Source: a virus. Taken from it: a stretch of DNA of 64,000 nucleotides. Numbering within the stretch: the first letter of the stretch is position 1; every line of letters starts with the position of its first letter. The stretch is from IMG/VR virus record IMGVR_UViG_3300010373_000001, positions 51,611 to 115,610 of that record; one strand, given 5' to 3'. The notes under the pieces were generated by a model. It saw only the letters and a program-made list of their open reading frames with translations, was not told the origin of the DNA and did no database searches. Below are positions 53,021-61,286 of the stretch, piece after piece. Position numbers and translations under genes: made by a program.

Positions 53021-53420
53021 TTTGTCCCGTTTTCCCTTCGCTGCTGGTCTATCCCGCGTGCCTACGTGAGAAACATATCAAACCCTAGGTCAGAGCGTTA
53101 TTTAGAACATCATTCTTGCATAGTCGCAGGCCAGGAACTTAATTCGATTGTCCGGATTGACATATTTTGACCTGATATGCCAGGTTTCACGGACCAAGAT
53201 CAGCAAGTGATTTAAGTGAATCGTTATCAATCTGTTACTGATCACCGTTACCTGGCTGTTACAAAGCCCTCAGATCGATTCTAAGGCTTAATGATCATGG
53301 ACCTAGGCAGTCATACCAGGACCATGATCAAAAACGCTTACGGGCCATCCTGGGGCCGTCTAGGGCATACCTGCTGGTGATGGCCTAGGCCAGTAGCGGC
53401 AGGCATAGGCCAGACATACA
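53021..53420 (-). promoter_or_regulatory. Control region upstream of 53020
   Basis: Gene-free. Shares long blocks with 56147-56400: GATCGATTCTAA (53273-53284), CCTAGGTCCATGATCA in reverse (53292-53307), and a 45-base stretch from 53322 with few changes. Binding site of a phage regulator or a duplicated promoter is likely. Confidence 0.6.
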
Positions 53421-53460
53421 AATAGCCCGGACTAAGGATCGATCCTTAGTCCGGGCTATT
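53421..53460. terminator. Perfect 40-bp palindrome, terminator
   Basis: AATAGCCCGGACTAAGGATC and its exact complement with no loop bases. Three bases past the stop of 53463-53714. Ends with the same AATAGCCCGG arm as the terminator at 56401. Confidence 0.85.
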
Positions 53461-53462
53461 CG

Positions 53463-53714
53463 CTAGGCCATAGCTACCCCGTTAACTACTCGCATAGGTA
53501 GCGCTAGTTCTATCCGTGTTATGTGCGCCTCATTAAAAGCGCTGCGGATATCTTCCACGCTATCCGCTTGCACAATCATAGAATGATGTGCGCCCGTGCT
53601 ATCCGTGCAAACAAACGAGCATGGACAGCTAGCAGTTTTCTTGTCTGCCGGATTATGGTTAGCGTCACGCGGATACTTAAACGTGACTATGTATATGTCT
53701 CTTGTGCAGTCCAT
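53463..53714 (-). CDS. Hypothetical protein (83 aa)
   Basis: Alpha/beta protein with 'ASCPCSFVCTDSTGAHHSM' (three Cys and two His) and a 'DSVEDIRSAFNEAHITRIEL' helix-strand end, like a small regulator fold. Unknown. Lies directly downstream of the helicase. Confidence 0.65.
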   Translation of the reverse strand: MDCTRDIYIVTFKYPRDANHNPADKKTASCPCSFVCTDSTGAHHSMIVQADSVEDIRSAFNEAHITRIELALPMRVVNGVAMA

Positions 53715-53731
53715 GATTATTGCCCCTATTC

Positions 53732-56146
53732 CTAGAACTTACGCCGCACACCGTAGCGGCCTATTGCGCGGTCCAGTACTTCAGTGATGATTGATTCATC
53801 ATCGCCATCGGGCACCGAGCCATCATTAACGGCATCGCATACTTTACGCTTAGCCTCGATAAGCTCAAATAGCCACTCGTCTATCGTGTCAAGGCCGACC
53901 AGATACCATGCGGTTACGGTATCCGTCTGGCCGATCCTATGTGCTCTATCTTCCGCCTGATTATGCGTGCCAGGATTCCAACCCTGTTCTATGAATAGCA
54001 CGTCACTAGCAGCGGTTAGTGTGTGCCCTTCCCTAGCGGCATCTAGTGACAGAACTATGACTTGTGATCGCCCGGCCTGAAATTCTGCCTTGTGATCTTC
54101 TGTAATACGCTGGTCCTGGCCGCCTAGGATATGCGTAACGTTGATACCACTAGCCTTAAGGACAGCGATTATCTCATGCTGCACCTTCTTGTGTTTTGCG
54201 AACACAATAAGCTGCTTGTCTGTCTCCAGAAATTCGTTTATCCACTCTAGGGCCATCTCGATTTTTGCATTCCCTACCGCCATACGTAGCGCGTTAAGGT
54301 AGACCAGTGCTTCAGCCCTAGATTCTGCCGCTTTCTCTGCACCTTCCTGGGCCATACGCTCATAAAGTGCCCGGCTGGATTTAGTCAACTCGATAAAGCG
54401 AGGTGACCTAATCTTGCGCGGGAGATCTTTCAGGACATCTTTCTTAAGGCGGCGAATCATGCAAGACATCCTAAGCCATCTATGCAATTCCTCCTCATTA
54501 GACGAACCTGTGAAGGATACGCGGCCTTTATAACCCTGCTCCGGCTTACAGAACTGATATTTGAACCATGCGGCCGAACCGATAACGCTAGCGCTAGGGT
54601 TATCGGAAAGAATACCCAACACCCTAAGCGGTTGCACTAGTTCTATCGGACGGTTAAGGATAGGCGTTCCCGTCATACACATAACCAATGCATCATCGGT
54701 CAGACTCGCCGGGATCTTTTCGCCATCCTTAGTGACACCTTTACCGCATACCTGAAGTATTGCGGCAGTGCGCTTTGCTTTGTCGTTTTTGATGTAGTGT
54801 GATTCGTCCGCTACGAATCCCTTAAAGAGAGGCATAGCGTCTAGATATGAATCGACCACACCGTATGGCATGATCGTGATATCGGCATCACCGATCATGA
54901 ATTCATTACCAACCATGCGGAAGGTAAAAATCTCTGTTGACCGATGCGGTATTAGTGCCTTAATCTCCCGCTCCCAATTGAGCACTAGAGATGACGGACA
55001 GACTATAAGCGCGGGGTATGCTTGCACAGTTTCCAGCGCTGATATTGCCTGCCATGTTTTACCCAAACCCATTTCGTCAGCGAGTAGGGTATGGAATGCA
55101 TGCGGCCGGTTTTCATCTAGTGAATAAACTACCCCGGCACGCTGATATGGCCTAAGCGCATCGGCCAATGCCATATCCATACGGTCGGTCGTTTCGGCCT
55201 TAGATGCTGACACAAATTCATCAGCTTTCTTTGCCGCTGCCTCTACTGCGGCGCGCTTAGACTCAATAAGCGCGATAGCGTCATCTGAAATTGTTAGACC
55301 GTACTTTTCCACTAGGTCTAGTACGGAAGGCAGAGCAGATATGTAATTGACCTTAGCATAGCCATCCCACTTACGGCCAGGAATTGCGCGGGTGACAGTT
55401 AGCGGGATCTGATTCCATTCTGTTGCAAGAATCAGGGTATCCGAACTGTCATCCTTTACGGTGATGTTATACCGTGTTTCTTTCTCTTCAGGGATAACCT
55501 GGATTACTGACGGACCACTAAGCGCGCGGCGATCCGATTCGCTAATGGTAATCAGCGGATTGTTAAGCACGGTGCTAGCAGTAACGGAATTAACCGGGCC
55601 GTCCCATGTCTTACTGGCACGGTTAAAGGTAAATCCATTTTCCCTAAGCTCATTCCGCACTTCATAAGAGTTATAGACCTTAATAACTCCGTACTCTATA
55701 GAGATGTATGGCGCATGCTGCTTAGCATATTCTCTCTGCCAAGCCTCATGGTGCCCATTCTTGCTAACAGTTGTTTCGTCTATGTCACCAGCAGCGGTAA
55801 GAATATCGTTAATTGCTGGCACGATATCGATACCGTAACTAGATAGCTGATTTGTGTACTTGCGCAAAACCATTGCGCTAGTGATCAGCATTTCCTCTGA
55901 CCATTCACCAGACGGGATATCCGCCATACGCTTACCGAATTTGGTATCTGTTCCGTTAAAACCTATACCGTCCCTAGTAAGCGCGCCGTCACATACTCCG
56001 GCGAGTGAACGCATAGCGTATTCAATTGTCCCGACTGATTCGAGCGCGTATTTCGCTGAAGTATCCACGGCTGATTTTTCCCTTCCTATTAATGACACAT
56101 GAATAACGGGCCGCACATAAATATCAGTAACGGGCCGCAAAGTCAA
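53732..56146 (-). CDS. SNF2-family DEAD/DEAH helicase (804 aa)
   Basis: Residues about 1-270 are an N-terminal accessory region, including 'VYNSYEVRNELRENGFTFNR', a wing-like domain also seen in SMARCAL1/HARP-type proteins. Then SNF2: Walker A 'LADEMGLGKTWQAI' near residue 355, DExH 'VADESHYIKND' near 445, and the C-terminal lobe with 'QVIVLSLDAAREGHTLT' near 695 and 'RAHRIGQTDTVTAWYLV' near 740. An ATP-driven DNA translocase for replication, recombination or anti-defence. Confidence 0.93.
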   Translation of the reverse strand: MTLRPVTDIYVRPVIHVSLIGREKSAVDTSAKYALESVGTIEYAMRSLAGVCDGALTRDGIGFNGTDTKFGKRMADIPSGEWSEEMLITSAMVLRKYTNQLSSYGIDIVPAINDILTAAGDIDETTVSKNGHHEAWQREYAKQHAPYISIEYGVIKVYNSYEVRNELRENGFTFNRASKTWDGPVNSVTASTVLNNPLITISESDRRALSGPSVIQVIPEEKETRYNITVKDDSSDTLILATEWNQIPLTVTRAIPGRKWDGYAKVNYISALPSVLDLVEKYGLTISDDAIALIESKRAAVEAAAKKADEFVSASKAETTDRMDMALADALRPYQRAGVVYSLDENRPHAFHTLLADEMGLGKTWQAISALETVQAYPALIVCPSSLVLNWEREIKALIPHRSTEIFTFRMVGNEFMIGDADITIMPYGVVDSYLDAMPLFKGFVADESHYIKNDKAKRTAAILQVCGKGVTKDGEKIPASLTDDALVMCMTGTPILNRPIELVQPLRVLGILSDNPSASVIGSAAWFKYQFCKPEQGYKGRVSFTGSSNEEELHRWLRMSCMIRRLKKDVLKDLPRKIRSPRFIELTKSSRALYERMAQEGAEKAAESRAEALVYLNALRMAVGNAKIEMALEWINEFLETDKQLIVFAKHKKVQHEIIAVLKASGINVTHILGGQDQRITEDHKAEFQAGRSQVIVLSLDAAREGHTLTAASDVLFIEQGWNPGTHNQAEDRAHRIGQTDTVTAWYLVGLDTIDEWLFELIEAKRKVCDAVNDGSVPDGDDESIITEVLDRAIGRYGVRRKF

Positions 56147-56400
56147 TACCCCAGCAGCACCGTTATCAAACCGTTATAATCCTGGCTGACGGCGCTAGGA
56201 TCGATTCTAACAAGATCAACTAGGCCGGGCCGTCCGATCACCCTAGGTCCATGATCAAAAACGTTCTAGGGCCATCCTGGGGCCATCTAGGGCTAGCCTC
56301 AGCTTGCCAGGCTATCCGCTGGCAGGCCATCCGTGGGCGAATTGCCCGGTTTGCCAGGAATGTCCTGAAATGTCCTTTTCCTGGCTATAGGCATAAAGCA
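56147..56400 (-). promoter_or_regulatory. Control region upstream of the helicase
   Basis: Gene-free and homologous to 53021-53420: GATCGATTCTAA (56199-56210), CCTAGGTCCATGATCA (56242-56257) and the block from 56249. Also AACAAGATCAACTA (56209-56222). Confidence 0.6.
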
Positions 56401-56438
56401 AATAGCCCGGTTATCTCTCACGAGATAACCGGGCTATT
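56401..56438 (-). terminator. Terminator after 56451
   Basis: AATAGCCCGGTTATCTC with its complement and a 4-base loop; arms match those of the 53421 palindrome (AATAGCCCGG). Confidence 0.85.
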
Positions 56439-56450
56439 TACCGGCGAGTT

Positions 56451-56828
56451 TCAGGCACCCTTACGGATAATCCGGAAAGCAACCCGAGCCTGGGCACCTT
56501 CCTTATCCTTAGCAGTCGTGGAATACTCCCCACGATGCGAAGCGGTAAGGCCCTGAGTCTCCAGCCACTTCTTGACGTTGTTCCGCAGCGAAACAACCGA
56601 CTTAGCATCGGCCGGCTGGTCCTTAGGCGGATAGTGCGCAAAGCGCACCGTACCGTCAAGAATAGCCTGGAAAGTATTCGCCAGCACTGGCGGCACCTCG
56701 GAAGCCTGCCGACCCTTCTTAGCAGTCGGGAATTCCTCGCTGTCATCCATAACAACACCAAGCAGCAGCTCAGCGTCATTACCAGTGGCGGAACCGGCCG
56801 GGCTGCGAAGCGTAGCACCATTAGCCAT
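56451..56828 (-). CDS. Basic small protein (125 aa)
   Basis: GC-rich in third codon positions. Contains 'KKGRQASEVPPVLANTFQAI', 'SLRNNVKKWLETQGLTASHR' and 'AQARVAFRIIRKG', helical with basic patches; possibly a nucleoid-type DNA-binding protein. Other frames are open here because of the base composition. Follows the promoter at 56911-56940. Confidence 0.68.
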   Translation of the reverse strand: MANGATLRSPAGSATGNDAELLLGVVMDDSEEFPTAKKGRQASEVPPVLANTFQAILDGTVRFAHYPPKDQPADAKSVVSLRNNVKKWLETQGLTASHRGEYSTTAKDKEGAQARVAFRIIRKGA

Positions 56829-56910
56829 GACATTTCCTCCTGTTTACTTGTCAAACAAGATCAGACTTCCCGATCTTGCGCCGTTCCCGTGTTTCTTGCT
56901 TACAACGAGA

Positions 56911-56940
56911 ACACTACGCCGGGCCGGGTTGGTCTGTCAA
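56911..56940 (-). promoter_or_regulatory. Promoter for 56451-56828
   Basis: -35 TTGACA, 18-bp spacer, -10 TAGTGT on the minus strand. The rest of the gap 56941-57147 holds CATGATC-type words and no gene. Confidence 0.75.
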
Positions 56941-57147
56941 CACCAAACCCAAAGTTTTTTTGAAATAGCCTCTGACCTGCGGAAACTCCTGGCAGCTTGC
57001 AGAAACGATCATGGAACTGGTTAGCCTAGCTAACGATAATCCGGCTGCCAGCAGGCCAGCAACGGGCCGGGATCACTAAAAGATCTTGGTAAAGCCTATT
57101 GACATATCTTGATGATCATGCTATCGCGCACACGGTTCCTACTAAGA

Positions 57148-57300
57148 TCAACTAGCACCGTTGCCCGGTGTCCGGTTAGAACGGATATACAGGTACAAAG
57201 CGGACAGAATCACCACAACCCACCCAAAGGGGCCTAATGTGGCGAATATCAGGATACCTAACACAAGACATATTAAAGTTAATAAAGGATCTCTTATCAT
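57148..57300 (-). CDS. Two-span small membrane protein (50 aa)
   Basis: ATG 57300 chosen for AGGAGAGTTT. Spans 'LLTLICLVLGILIFAT' and 'FGWVVVILSALYLYIR', then a basic end. The longer upstream reading (to 57570) has no such ribosome site. Confidence 0.6.
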   Translation of the reverse strand: MIRDPLLTLICLVLGILIFATLGPFGWVVVILSALYLYIRSNRTPGNGAS

Positions 57301-57476
57301 CTCAAACTCTCCTATTACGGTTATAACGGGCATTTGGGGCATCCTTCCCGGCCAGGACTCGCGTCCCCGCATGGGTAGCCATGTATGCGCGTATAGGCTT
57401 AAAGCGCTATATAATGCTGTGCCCGCGGATTTTTCGTTTTTATTTCTGTATTTATAACTAGTGTACATACGGATAG

Positions 57477-57504
57477 GCATGGGTACAAGTTTCTGTACCC
57501 ATGC
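57477..57504 (-). terminator. Hairpin after 57512
   Basis: Perfect 11-bp repeat GCATGGGTACA/TGTACCCATGC with a 6-base loop, eight bases past the stop of the 43-aa gene. Confidence 0.7.
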
Positions 57505-57511
57505 CCGCCGA

Positions 57512-57643
57512 TTATTCGTCTTTGAAGTCTGCGAGAATCTTGTTAAAATTATCGCATTTTGCTGCGTCACCAGTTAGGCTGTCGTCTGAACAGACTGGAC
57601 AGTTCTTAACATGATTTGATAGCAGACTAAGAAGATCGTCCAC
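57512..57643 (-). CDS. Small protein with CxxC (43 aa)
   Basis: GTG start 57643 overlaps the end of the DUF2786 gene by 17 bases. Contains 'HVKNCPVCSDDSL' and a third Cys, possibly metal-binding. Unknown. Confidence 0.5.
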   Translation of the reverse strand: MDDLLSLLSNHVKNCPVCSDDSLTGDAAKCDNFNKILADFKDE

Positions 57644-58340
57644 TTAGAGCCTTCCTTCCGCCGAGTGATCCGCCACGGCCGAGGCCCATAGCATTACCGG
57701 CTGCTTTTCCCGCACCATACCCAGAACCACCATTGCCATACCTGCTGGTGTGGGTAAGACGAGGGAATACTTTACTGACTGCTTTGTTCACAGCAGCCTC
57801 ACGCTTCACCAGAACTAGAGCAGTACCAGTATTGGCAGCGTTCGCCTTTACGTTTTCCTGCCTGTTCATTTCGGTAAGCCTGCGAGTGATGGTCACCATG
57901 AATCCATCCCAGAAACTAACTGTGAATGTCTTCAGGTGCTCAAAGGGATCACGATCCTCCATAGCCTGATTCAGTGACCACACACCATACTTCAGCACGT
58001 AGTCATAAAGGTCATCAGTTTTCTCGATGTCTGATCGCCATCCGAAAACATGATAACCCTGCTTGCCTCTAAGCTGAACCACAACACACCGGAAAGACCT
58101 TGCGATTGCCGCATAAAGCCTTGCCTTAGTGGCAGCGTAGGGAGCATCGAATGAAATGATCTTGTTGCTCATTTCATCCTTGAGATGACCAGCCTCAGCA
58201 AGCATGGCGTCATCAATACCCTTTTCAGCCATGAGGCCGAGAGCTTTATCAGTAAGGGCATTTCTCTCATCTTCGGGTATTGTGGGATCTTCTGCCTTTG
58301 CGAACAGACTGGTGATCGTCTTTTGCCAGTCACGAGCCAT
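57627..58340 (-). CDS. DUF2786-domain protein (237 aa)
   Basis: N-terminal 'ITSLFAKAEDPTIPEDERNA' matches DUF2786, with 'KGIDDAMLAEAGHLKDEMSN' after it. The middle is mixed and the last 50 residues are Gly/Ser-rich with 'AMGLGRGGSLGGRKAL'. Common in large actinophages; function unknown. Confidence 0.78.
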   Translation of the reverse strand: MARDWQKTITSLFAKAEDPTIPEDERNALTDKALGLMAEKGIDDAMLAEAGHLKDEMSNKIISFDAPYAATKARLYAAIARSFRCVVVQLRGKQGYHVFGWRSDIEKTDDLYDYVLKYGVWSLNQAMEDRDPFEHLKTFTVSFWDGFMVTITRRLTEMNRQENVKANAANTGTALVLVKREAAVNKAVSKVFPRLTHTSRYGNGGSGYGAGKAAGNAMGLGRGGSLGGRKALSGRSS

Positions 58341-58352
58341 CTTCGGTTCCTC

Positions 58353-58541
58353 CTACCGGATACCTCTTGAGTAATTCTCGAAGATCCTGAACACGGCATG
58401 AGCCAGGATCAAAGTGCCTATCAGTACAGTTATAGTTTTCCAGCTATTAGGCACACTGTAAAGACCAGAAGCCACAACGAGAAACCCCGCAGTGGCTTTG
58501 ATCGATTCCTGTACCTGCGGCTGTGAAACTTTATTAGTCAT
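58353..58541 (-). CDS. Small membrane protein (62 aa)
   Basis: Start at ATG 58541 (GGGAGGAGAA before it); the promoter lies upstream of it. One span near 'ITVLIGTLILAHAVF'. Unknown. Confidence 0.62.
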   Translation of the reverse strand: MTNKVSQPQVQESIKATAGFLVVASGLYSVPNSWKTITVLIGTLILAHAVFRIFENYSRGIR

Positions 58542-58575
58542 TTCTCCTCCCATCACCTGTAACCTTGTGAGCGCG

Positions 58576-58604
58576 AGCCTACACCCGCCAGGGAGAGAAG
58601 TCAA
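58576..58604 (-). promoter_or_regulatory. Promoter for 58541-57512
   Basis: -35 TTGACT, 17-bp spacer, -10 TAGGCT on the minus strand. Weaker match to the family than the others. Confidence 0.65.
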
Positions 58605-58637
58605 GACCTGTGTCCGCAGATTTTTCATTTTATTTTT

Positions 58638-58787
58638 TCATCCCAGAAACAGAACGAGGATTGTTACCACGCCCATTACCGTGCAGGCAATCACGTAATC
58701 AGTTGCCTTGTCTTGATTCATTGTGAATACTGACAGTAGCATGAACCACAGTTCTGCCATCAAGCAGGCGAAAGCTAGTGTATTCAT
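58638..58787 (-). CDS. Small two-span membrane protein (49 aa)
   Basis: Spans 'ACLMAELWFMLLSVF' and 'IACTVMGVVTILVLFLG'. A second in-frame ATG (58721) could give a 27-aa product. Tandem with the next gene. Confidence 0.55.
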   Translation of the reverse strand: MNTLAFACLMAELWFMLLSVFTMNQDKATDYVIACTVMGVVTILVLFLG

Positions 58788-58790
58788 TGT

Positions 58791-58949
58791 TCAGATATTC
58801 AGCAGGATAAGTGCGGGAACCATGATTACCACAGCGGCTACCGTGTAAATCACAGCATCAGTCTTACTTGGAGTTCTACTCGCACGCCAGAACAGACCAA
58901 ACTCAATTCCCGCTAGCATGTAACCCAGAAGCGGCAGGTACTTGCTCAT
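58791..58949 (-). CDS. Small two-span membrane protein (52 aa)
   Basis: Spans 'LPLLGYMLAGIEFGLFW' and 'AVIYTVAAVVIMVPALI'. Tandem set with 58638, 58946 and 59122. Unknown. Confidence 0.58.
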   Translation of the reverse strand: MSKYLPLLGYMLAGIEFGLFWRASRTPSKTDAVIYTVAAVVIMVPALILLNI

Positions 58950-59125
58950 CTCTTCATCCTCACTATGGCTGACCCTGCAAATATAATCGCTACGATGCCA
59001 CCAGCTATTACCGGCAGCAATATGTGATTCAGTAGCATAAAGATTGCTGTAAGAATCGCAGTTACCGCGCAGAGGACAAGAAAGATAACATCTACGGTCC
59101 TGTCCCTAACTCTTGTTCTGCTCAT
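58946..59125 (-). CDS. Two-span membrane protein (59 aa)
   Basis: Start ATG 59125 overlaps the 39-aa gene's stop. Spans 'VIFLVLCAVTAILTAIF' and 'LLPVIAGGIVAIIFAG'. Unknown. Confidence 0.6.
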   Translation of the reverse strand: MSRTRVRDRTVDVIFLVLCAVTAILTAIFMLLNHILLPVIAGGIVAIIFAGSAIVRMKR

Positions 59126-59241
59126 TTGCGCTTGCTTAGCGTAATCAGGAACCACAACAGAAAGCAGAGCACAAAACCAATCACTACTGGCAGTACCCAG
59201 CCTGGATATTGCGGACCTGAGTTAATAGCACTTGCCAACAT
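59122..59241 (-). CDS. Small membrane protein (39 aa)
   Basis: ATG 59241 with GGGAGAGAAAC. One span 'WVLPVVIGFVLCFLLWFL' and a basic end. First of four coupled small membrane genes. Confidence 0.57.
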   Translation of the reverse strand: MLASAINSGPQYPGWVLPVVIGFVLCFLLWFLITLSKRK

Positions 59242-59272
59242 CGTTTCTCTCCCTTATTTTTATTTTACCTAG

Positions 59273-59348
59273 TATCCTCAGCAGGACTCGAACCTGCGCC
59301 TCCATCATGTGAATGATGACGCTCTATGCCATATTAAGCTATGAGGAA
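59273..59348 (-). tRNA. tRNA-Val? (CAC), 8-base anticodon loop
   Basis: Acceptor TTCCTCA/TGAGGAT (T1-T72 unpaired), D arm, anticodon stem TCATC/GATGG with loop ATTCACAT of 8 bases, T arm GCAGG-TTCGAGT-CCTGC. CAC (GUG) fits best if one base is extra; a four-base anticodon is possible. Isolated from the main tRNA region. Confidence 0.7.
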
Positions 59349-59350
59349 AA

Positions 59351-59424
59351 TAGTCATCTTCTGCCAGATTCTTACACTCACAGCCCCTGTGAGCCTAAGT
59401 TCTGAGGGTTGCAGAATCAGACTA
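59351..59424 (-). ncRNA. Closed structured RNA E (74 nt)
   Basis: Outer stem TAGTC/GACTA, 3x3 internal loop, TTCTGC/GCAGAA, and an inner CTCACAG/CTGTGAG hairpin. Between tRNA-Val and the mini tRNA-like RNA. Confidence 0.52.
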
Positions 59425-59428
59425 CAGC

Positions 59429-59474
59429 GAGCATGGAAGGAATCGAACCTTCACTCTCCCAACTGATCATGCTC
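59429..59474 (-). ncRNA. tRNA-like mini RNA without anticodon arm (46 nt)
   Basis: Acceptor GAGCATG/CATGCTC (7 perfect pairs), D-loop phrase AGTTGGGA with a 2-bp stem, and a full T arm GAAGG-TTCGATT-CCTTC. The anticodon arm and variable loop are missing, so it can fold as half a tRNA with an intact acceptor and elbow, but cannot decode. Confidence 0.6.
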
Positions 59475-59687
59475 ACCCGGAAACGAATTTCCGGCTTTCA
59501 TTAAGTATGGGGCGTGCTAGCTACCGTTCTTGCTCCCGCCTATACACCAGGCATTATCCACGAAGTTTACGTGCGCACTCCGTTTCTTCCCCATATAATA
59601 CCATTCTACTTTTTTTGTACCATCCTACTATTTTTACATTTCATTGTGCCTGGATATTACCGCGAAGCGTACCAGGACTTTGCGGAA

Positions 59688-60107
59688 CTACTTGAGAATG
59701 TCGTCCAGAACCCCACCCAGCGTGCTAGTGGCCTCTTCAATACCAAGCTCAAGCCTGACACCCTTAAGGGTAGCTGGGCATGAAGCCTGATGGAGAGCGA
59801 CTTCGATGTCATTGGCGAAATTAGTGAAGGTAGGAAGATCCTGACCCATTTCAGCAACATCTACCATAGACATCATCCACATCGTAGCGTGCATGATGGC
59901 CGCATCCCTGTTCTGAGCCAGAGTCCTGATAGTTACATCTTCAGTTATGCCAGAAGTCTGACTAACCGTAAAAGTAACATCGAAAGCGCCGGGCTGAGTC
60001 ATAGGATCAACCTTAACCGGAGCCGCCGTAGTAACGGTAGGATCAAGCACAGGGACAGCAGATTCAGTTGTGGTCTGCTCTTCTTTTCGGCTAAACGGAT
60101 TTTTCAT
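59688..60107 (-). CDS. Hypothetical protein (139 aa)
   Basis: Starts 'MKNPFSRKEEQTTTESAVPV', Thr/Val-rich, with 'MHATMWMMSMVDVAEMGQDL' mid-protein. Follows GGAGGACAA. Unknown. Confidence 0.68.
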   Translation of the reverse strand: MKNPFSRKEEQTTTESAVPVLDPTVTTAAPVKVDPMTQPGAFDVTFTVSQTSGITEDVTIRTLAQNRDAAIMHATMWMMSMVDVAEMGQDLPTFTNFANDIEVALHQASCPATLKGVRLELGIEEATSTLGGVLDDILK

Positions 60108-60124
60108 TTGTCCTCCTGACTAGA

Positions 60125-60157
60125 TTTACTTACTGATCGATTTACTTACTGATCGAA
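60125..60157. repeat. Two direct repeats of TTTACTTACTGATCGA
   Basis: Two adjacent 16-base copies between two minus-strand genes; a third partial copy GATTTACTTACTGAT at 60571-60585 sits before the 74-aa gene. Could be a short regulatory repeat. Confidence 0.6.
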
Positions 60158-60161
60158 TCTT

Positions 60162-60557
60162 TTACGAACCCGGACGGTAAACCAGGACAGCACTAGGACG
60201 AAGCCGAGTGAAATTATGAGCCGAGTACTCAACCCCACTCTCGACATTCACCAGATAAAGATCGGCGTTTCGCATAATGCAAACGTAGTAGCTAGGACCA
60301 GCCTTCCACGTATCACCCATCTTGTACTTGCTGTCAGTGATCTTGTAAGGCGGGTAAGCGCAGTCCTTCCCGGCGGTGTGAGCCCACAGCATGTGCGTTC
60401 TGCTAAGAGCATCATCCTTGACGAAAAGGTAATAATCCGTTGCTGACGTGCCAACAGTTTGCAGCCCATGACCGATGTTCTTGTCACCTTCTGCGGGGAG
60501 CAGAACTACGCCCTCAATAAGCATAGAAATCTTGTCACCCGGACGTGCTTGCCTCAT
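60162..60557 (-). CDS. Diverged WPP-family protein (131 aa)
   Basis: Starts 'MRQARPGDKISMLIEGVVLL' like the family, but the WPP core is replaced by 'KMGDTWKAGPSYYVCIMRNA'; closing 'SAVLVYRPGS'. Probably a paralogue. Confidence 0.66.
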   Translation of the reverse strand: MRQARPGDKISMLIEGVVLLPAEGDKNIGHGLQTVGTSATDYYLFVKDDALSRTHMLWAHTAGKDCAYPPYKITDSKYKMGDTWKAGPSYYVCIMRNADLYLVNVESGVEYSAHNFTRLRPSAVLVYRPGS

Positions 60558-60588
60558 GACTTCCTCCTGTTTGATTTACTTACTGATT

Positions 60589-60813
60589 TCAGTCCAGATA
60601 AGAAACGTCTGTGACTTCGCCGCCCACATCGTTAAGAAGGCCGTTACCCTCACCAGTTGTGAGATCCAGAACACGCGGAAATTCCCCGTGAAGAGCGCTC
60701 ACAGCAATGTATGCAGTTGTGGCCTTGAAGATAGCATTATCGCTGTCATCAGCCAGAACCAGAATCCTGTGCTTCCCGTTCTTGTCCTGTACAGTTACAA
60801 CATACGTAGACAT
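60589..60813 (-). CDS. Hypothetical protein (74 aa)
   Basis: Beta/alpha start 'MSTYVVTVQDKNGKHRILVL' with 'ATTAYIAVSALHGEFPRVLD', acidic end. Unknown. Confidence 0.63.
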   Translation of the reverse strand: MSTYVVTVQDKNGKHRILVLADDSDNAIFKATTAYIAVSALHGEFPRVLDLTTGEGNGLLNDVGGEVTDVSYLD

Positions 60814-61034
60814 CCAGCCCTCCAGCCATTAGTATTTTATCTATCTTAGCAAGCACACGGGATCTCGCATCACCCCAGAATGTCTTACTCTGAAATTAAT
60901 CAGTGCATTCTGCGCTCAACCTAGGCTGTGTGCTTATCAGGCTCGTGTCAAGCGGACCCGGTTCCAGTTTGCTAATCTGAAGTGACACGAAGCTTAGCCT
61001 GAAGTTTTAATAGTAGGGATACTAGTTTTAGAAG
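60814..61034 (-). other. Gene-free spacer
   Basis: Holds AGCACAC/GTGTGCT pairing (about 60850-60935) and no reading frame of note. A TTGACA word at 60946-60951 has no good -10. Confidence 0.4.
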
Positions 61035-61108
61035 CTGCAATGTGTGCTAAGGGGTTCGAACCCTCCCTCTATACACCAGACCAGTTCCGTCAACTTTCCT
61101 CATTGCAG
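61035..61108 (-). ncRNA. tRNA-like RNA (74 nt), uncertain
   Basis: Outer stem CTGCAATG/CATTGCAG (8 pairs) around an AGGG-TTCGAAC-CCCT T-arm hairpin, but no continuous acceptor to T arm and no clear D or anticodon arm. Confidence 0.4.
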
Positions 61109-61159
61109 TGTGACGACTCGCGGAGGATATTAACCCGGAGAGAGATGATCAATCTCATA

Positions 61160-61275
61160 ACCCGGTGGGACTCGAACCCTCTTAACTCCCAGCCCTGTAC
61201 TTCCTGAATCGAGGCTATTACAGAGCCCGACCCTCACCAATTCAATCCGGCCGCTAAACCAGAAGGGGAAGCACC
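61160..61275 (-). ncRNA. Degenerate tRNA-Tyr-like element
   Basis: Anticodon arm GGGCT-CTGTAAT-AGCCT (GTA) at 61212-61228, then a long variable region and a GAGGG-TTCGAGT-CCCAC T arm, as in Tyr tRNAs, but no complementary acceptor strands were found. Likely a decayed tRNA; a full tRNA-Tyr is at 28530. Confidence 0.4.
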
Positions 61276-61286
61276 TAAGATTTTGT

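Noticed and set aside
56438-56854. Second frame over 56451-56828
   Set aside because: High third-position GC opens several frames; the chosen frame has the start context and plausible composition.
57148-57570. 140-aa reading from 57570
   Set aside because: The upstream part lacks a ribosome site and looks non-coding; ATG 57300 has AGGAGAG.
60923-60951. TTGACA with possible -10 as a promoter
   Set aside because: The -10 would be CAGCCT, too poor compared with the other sites.
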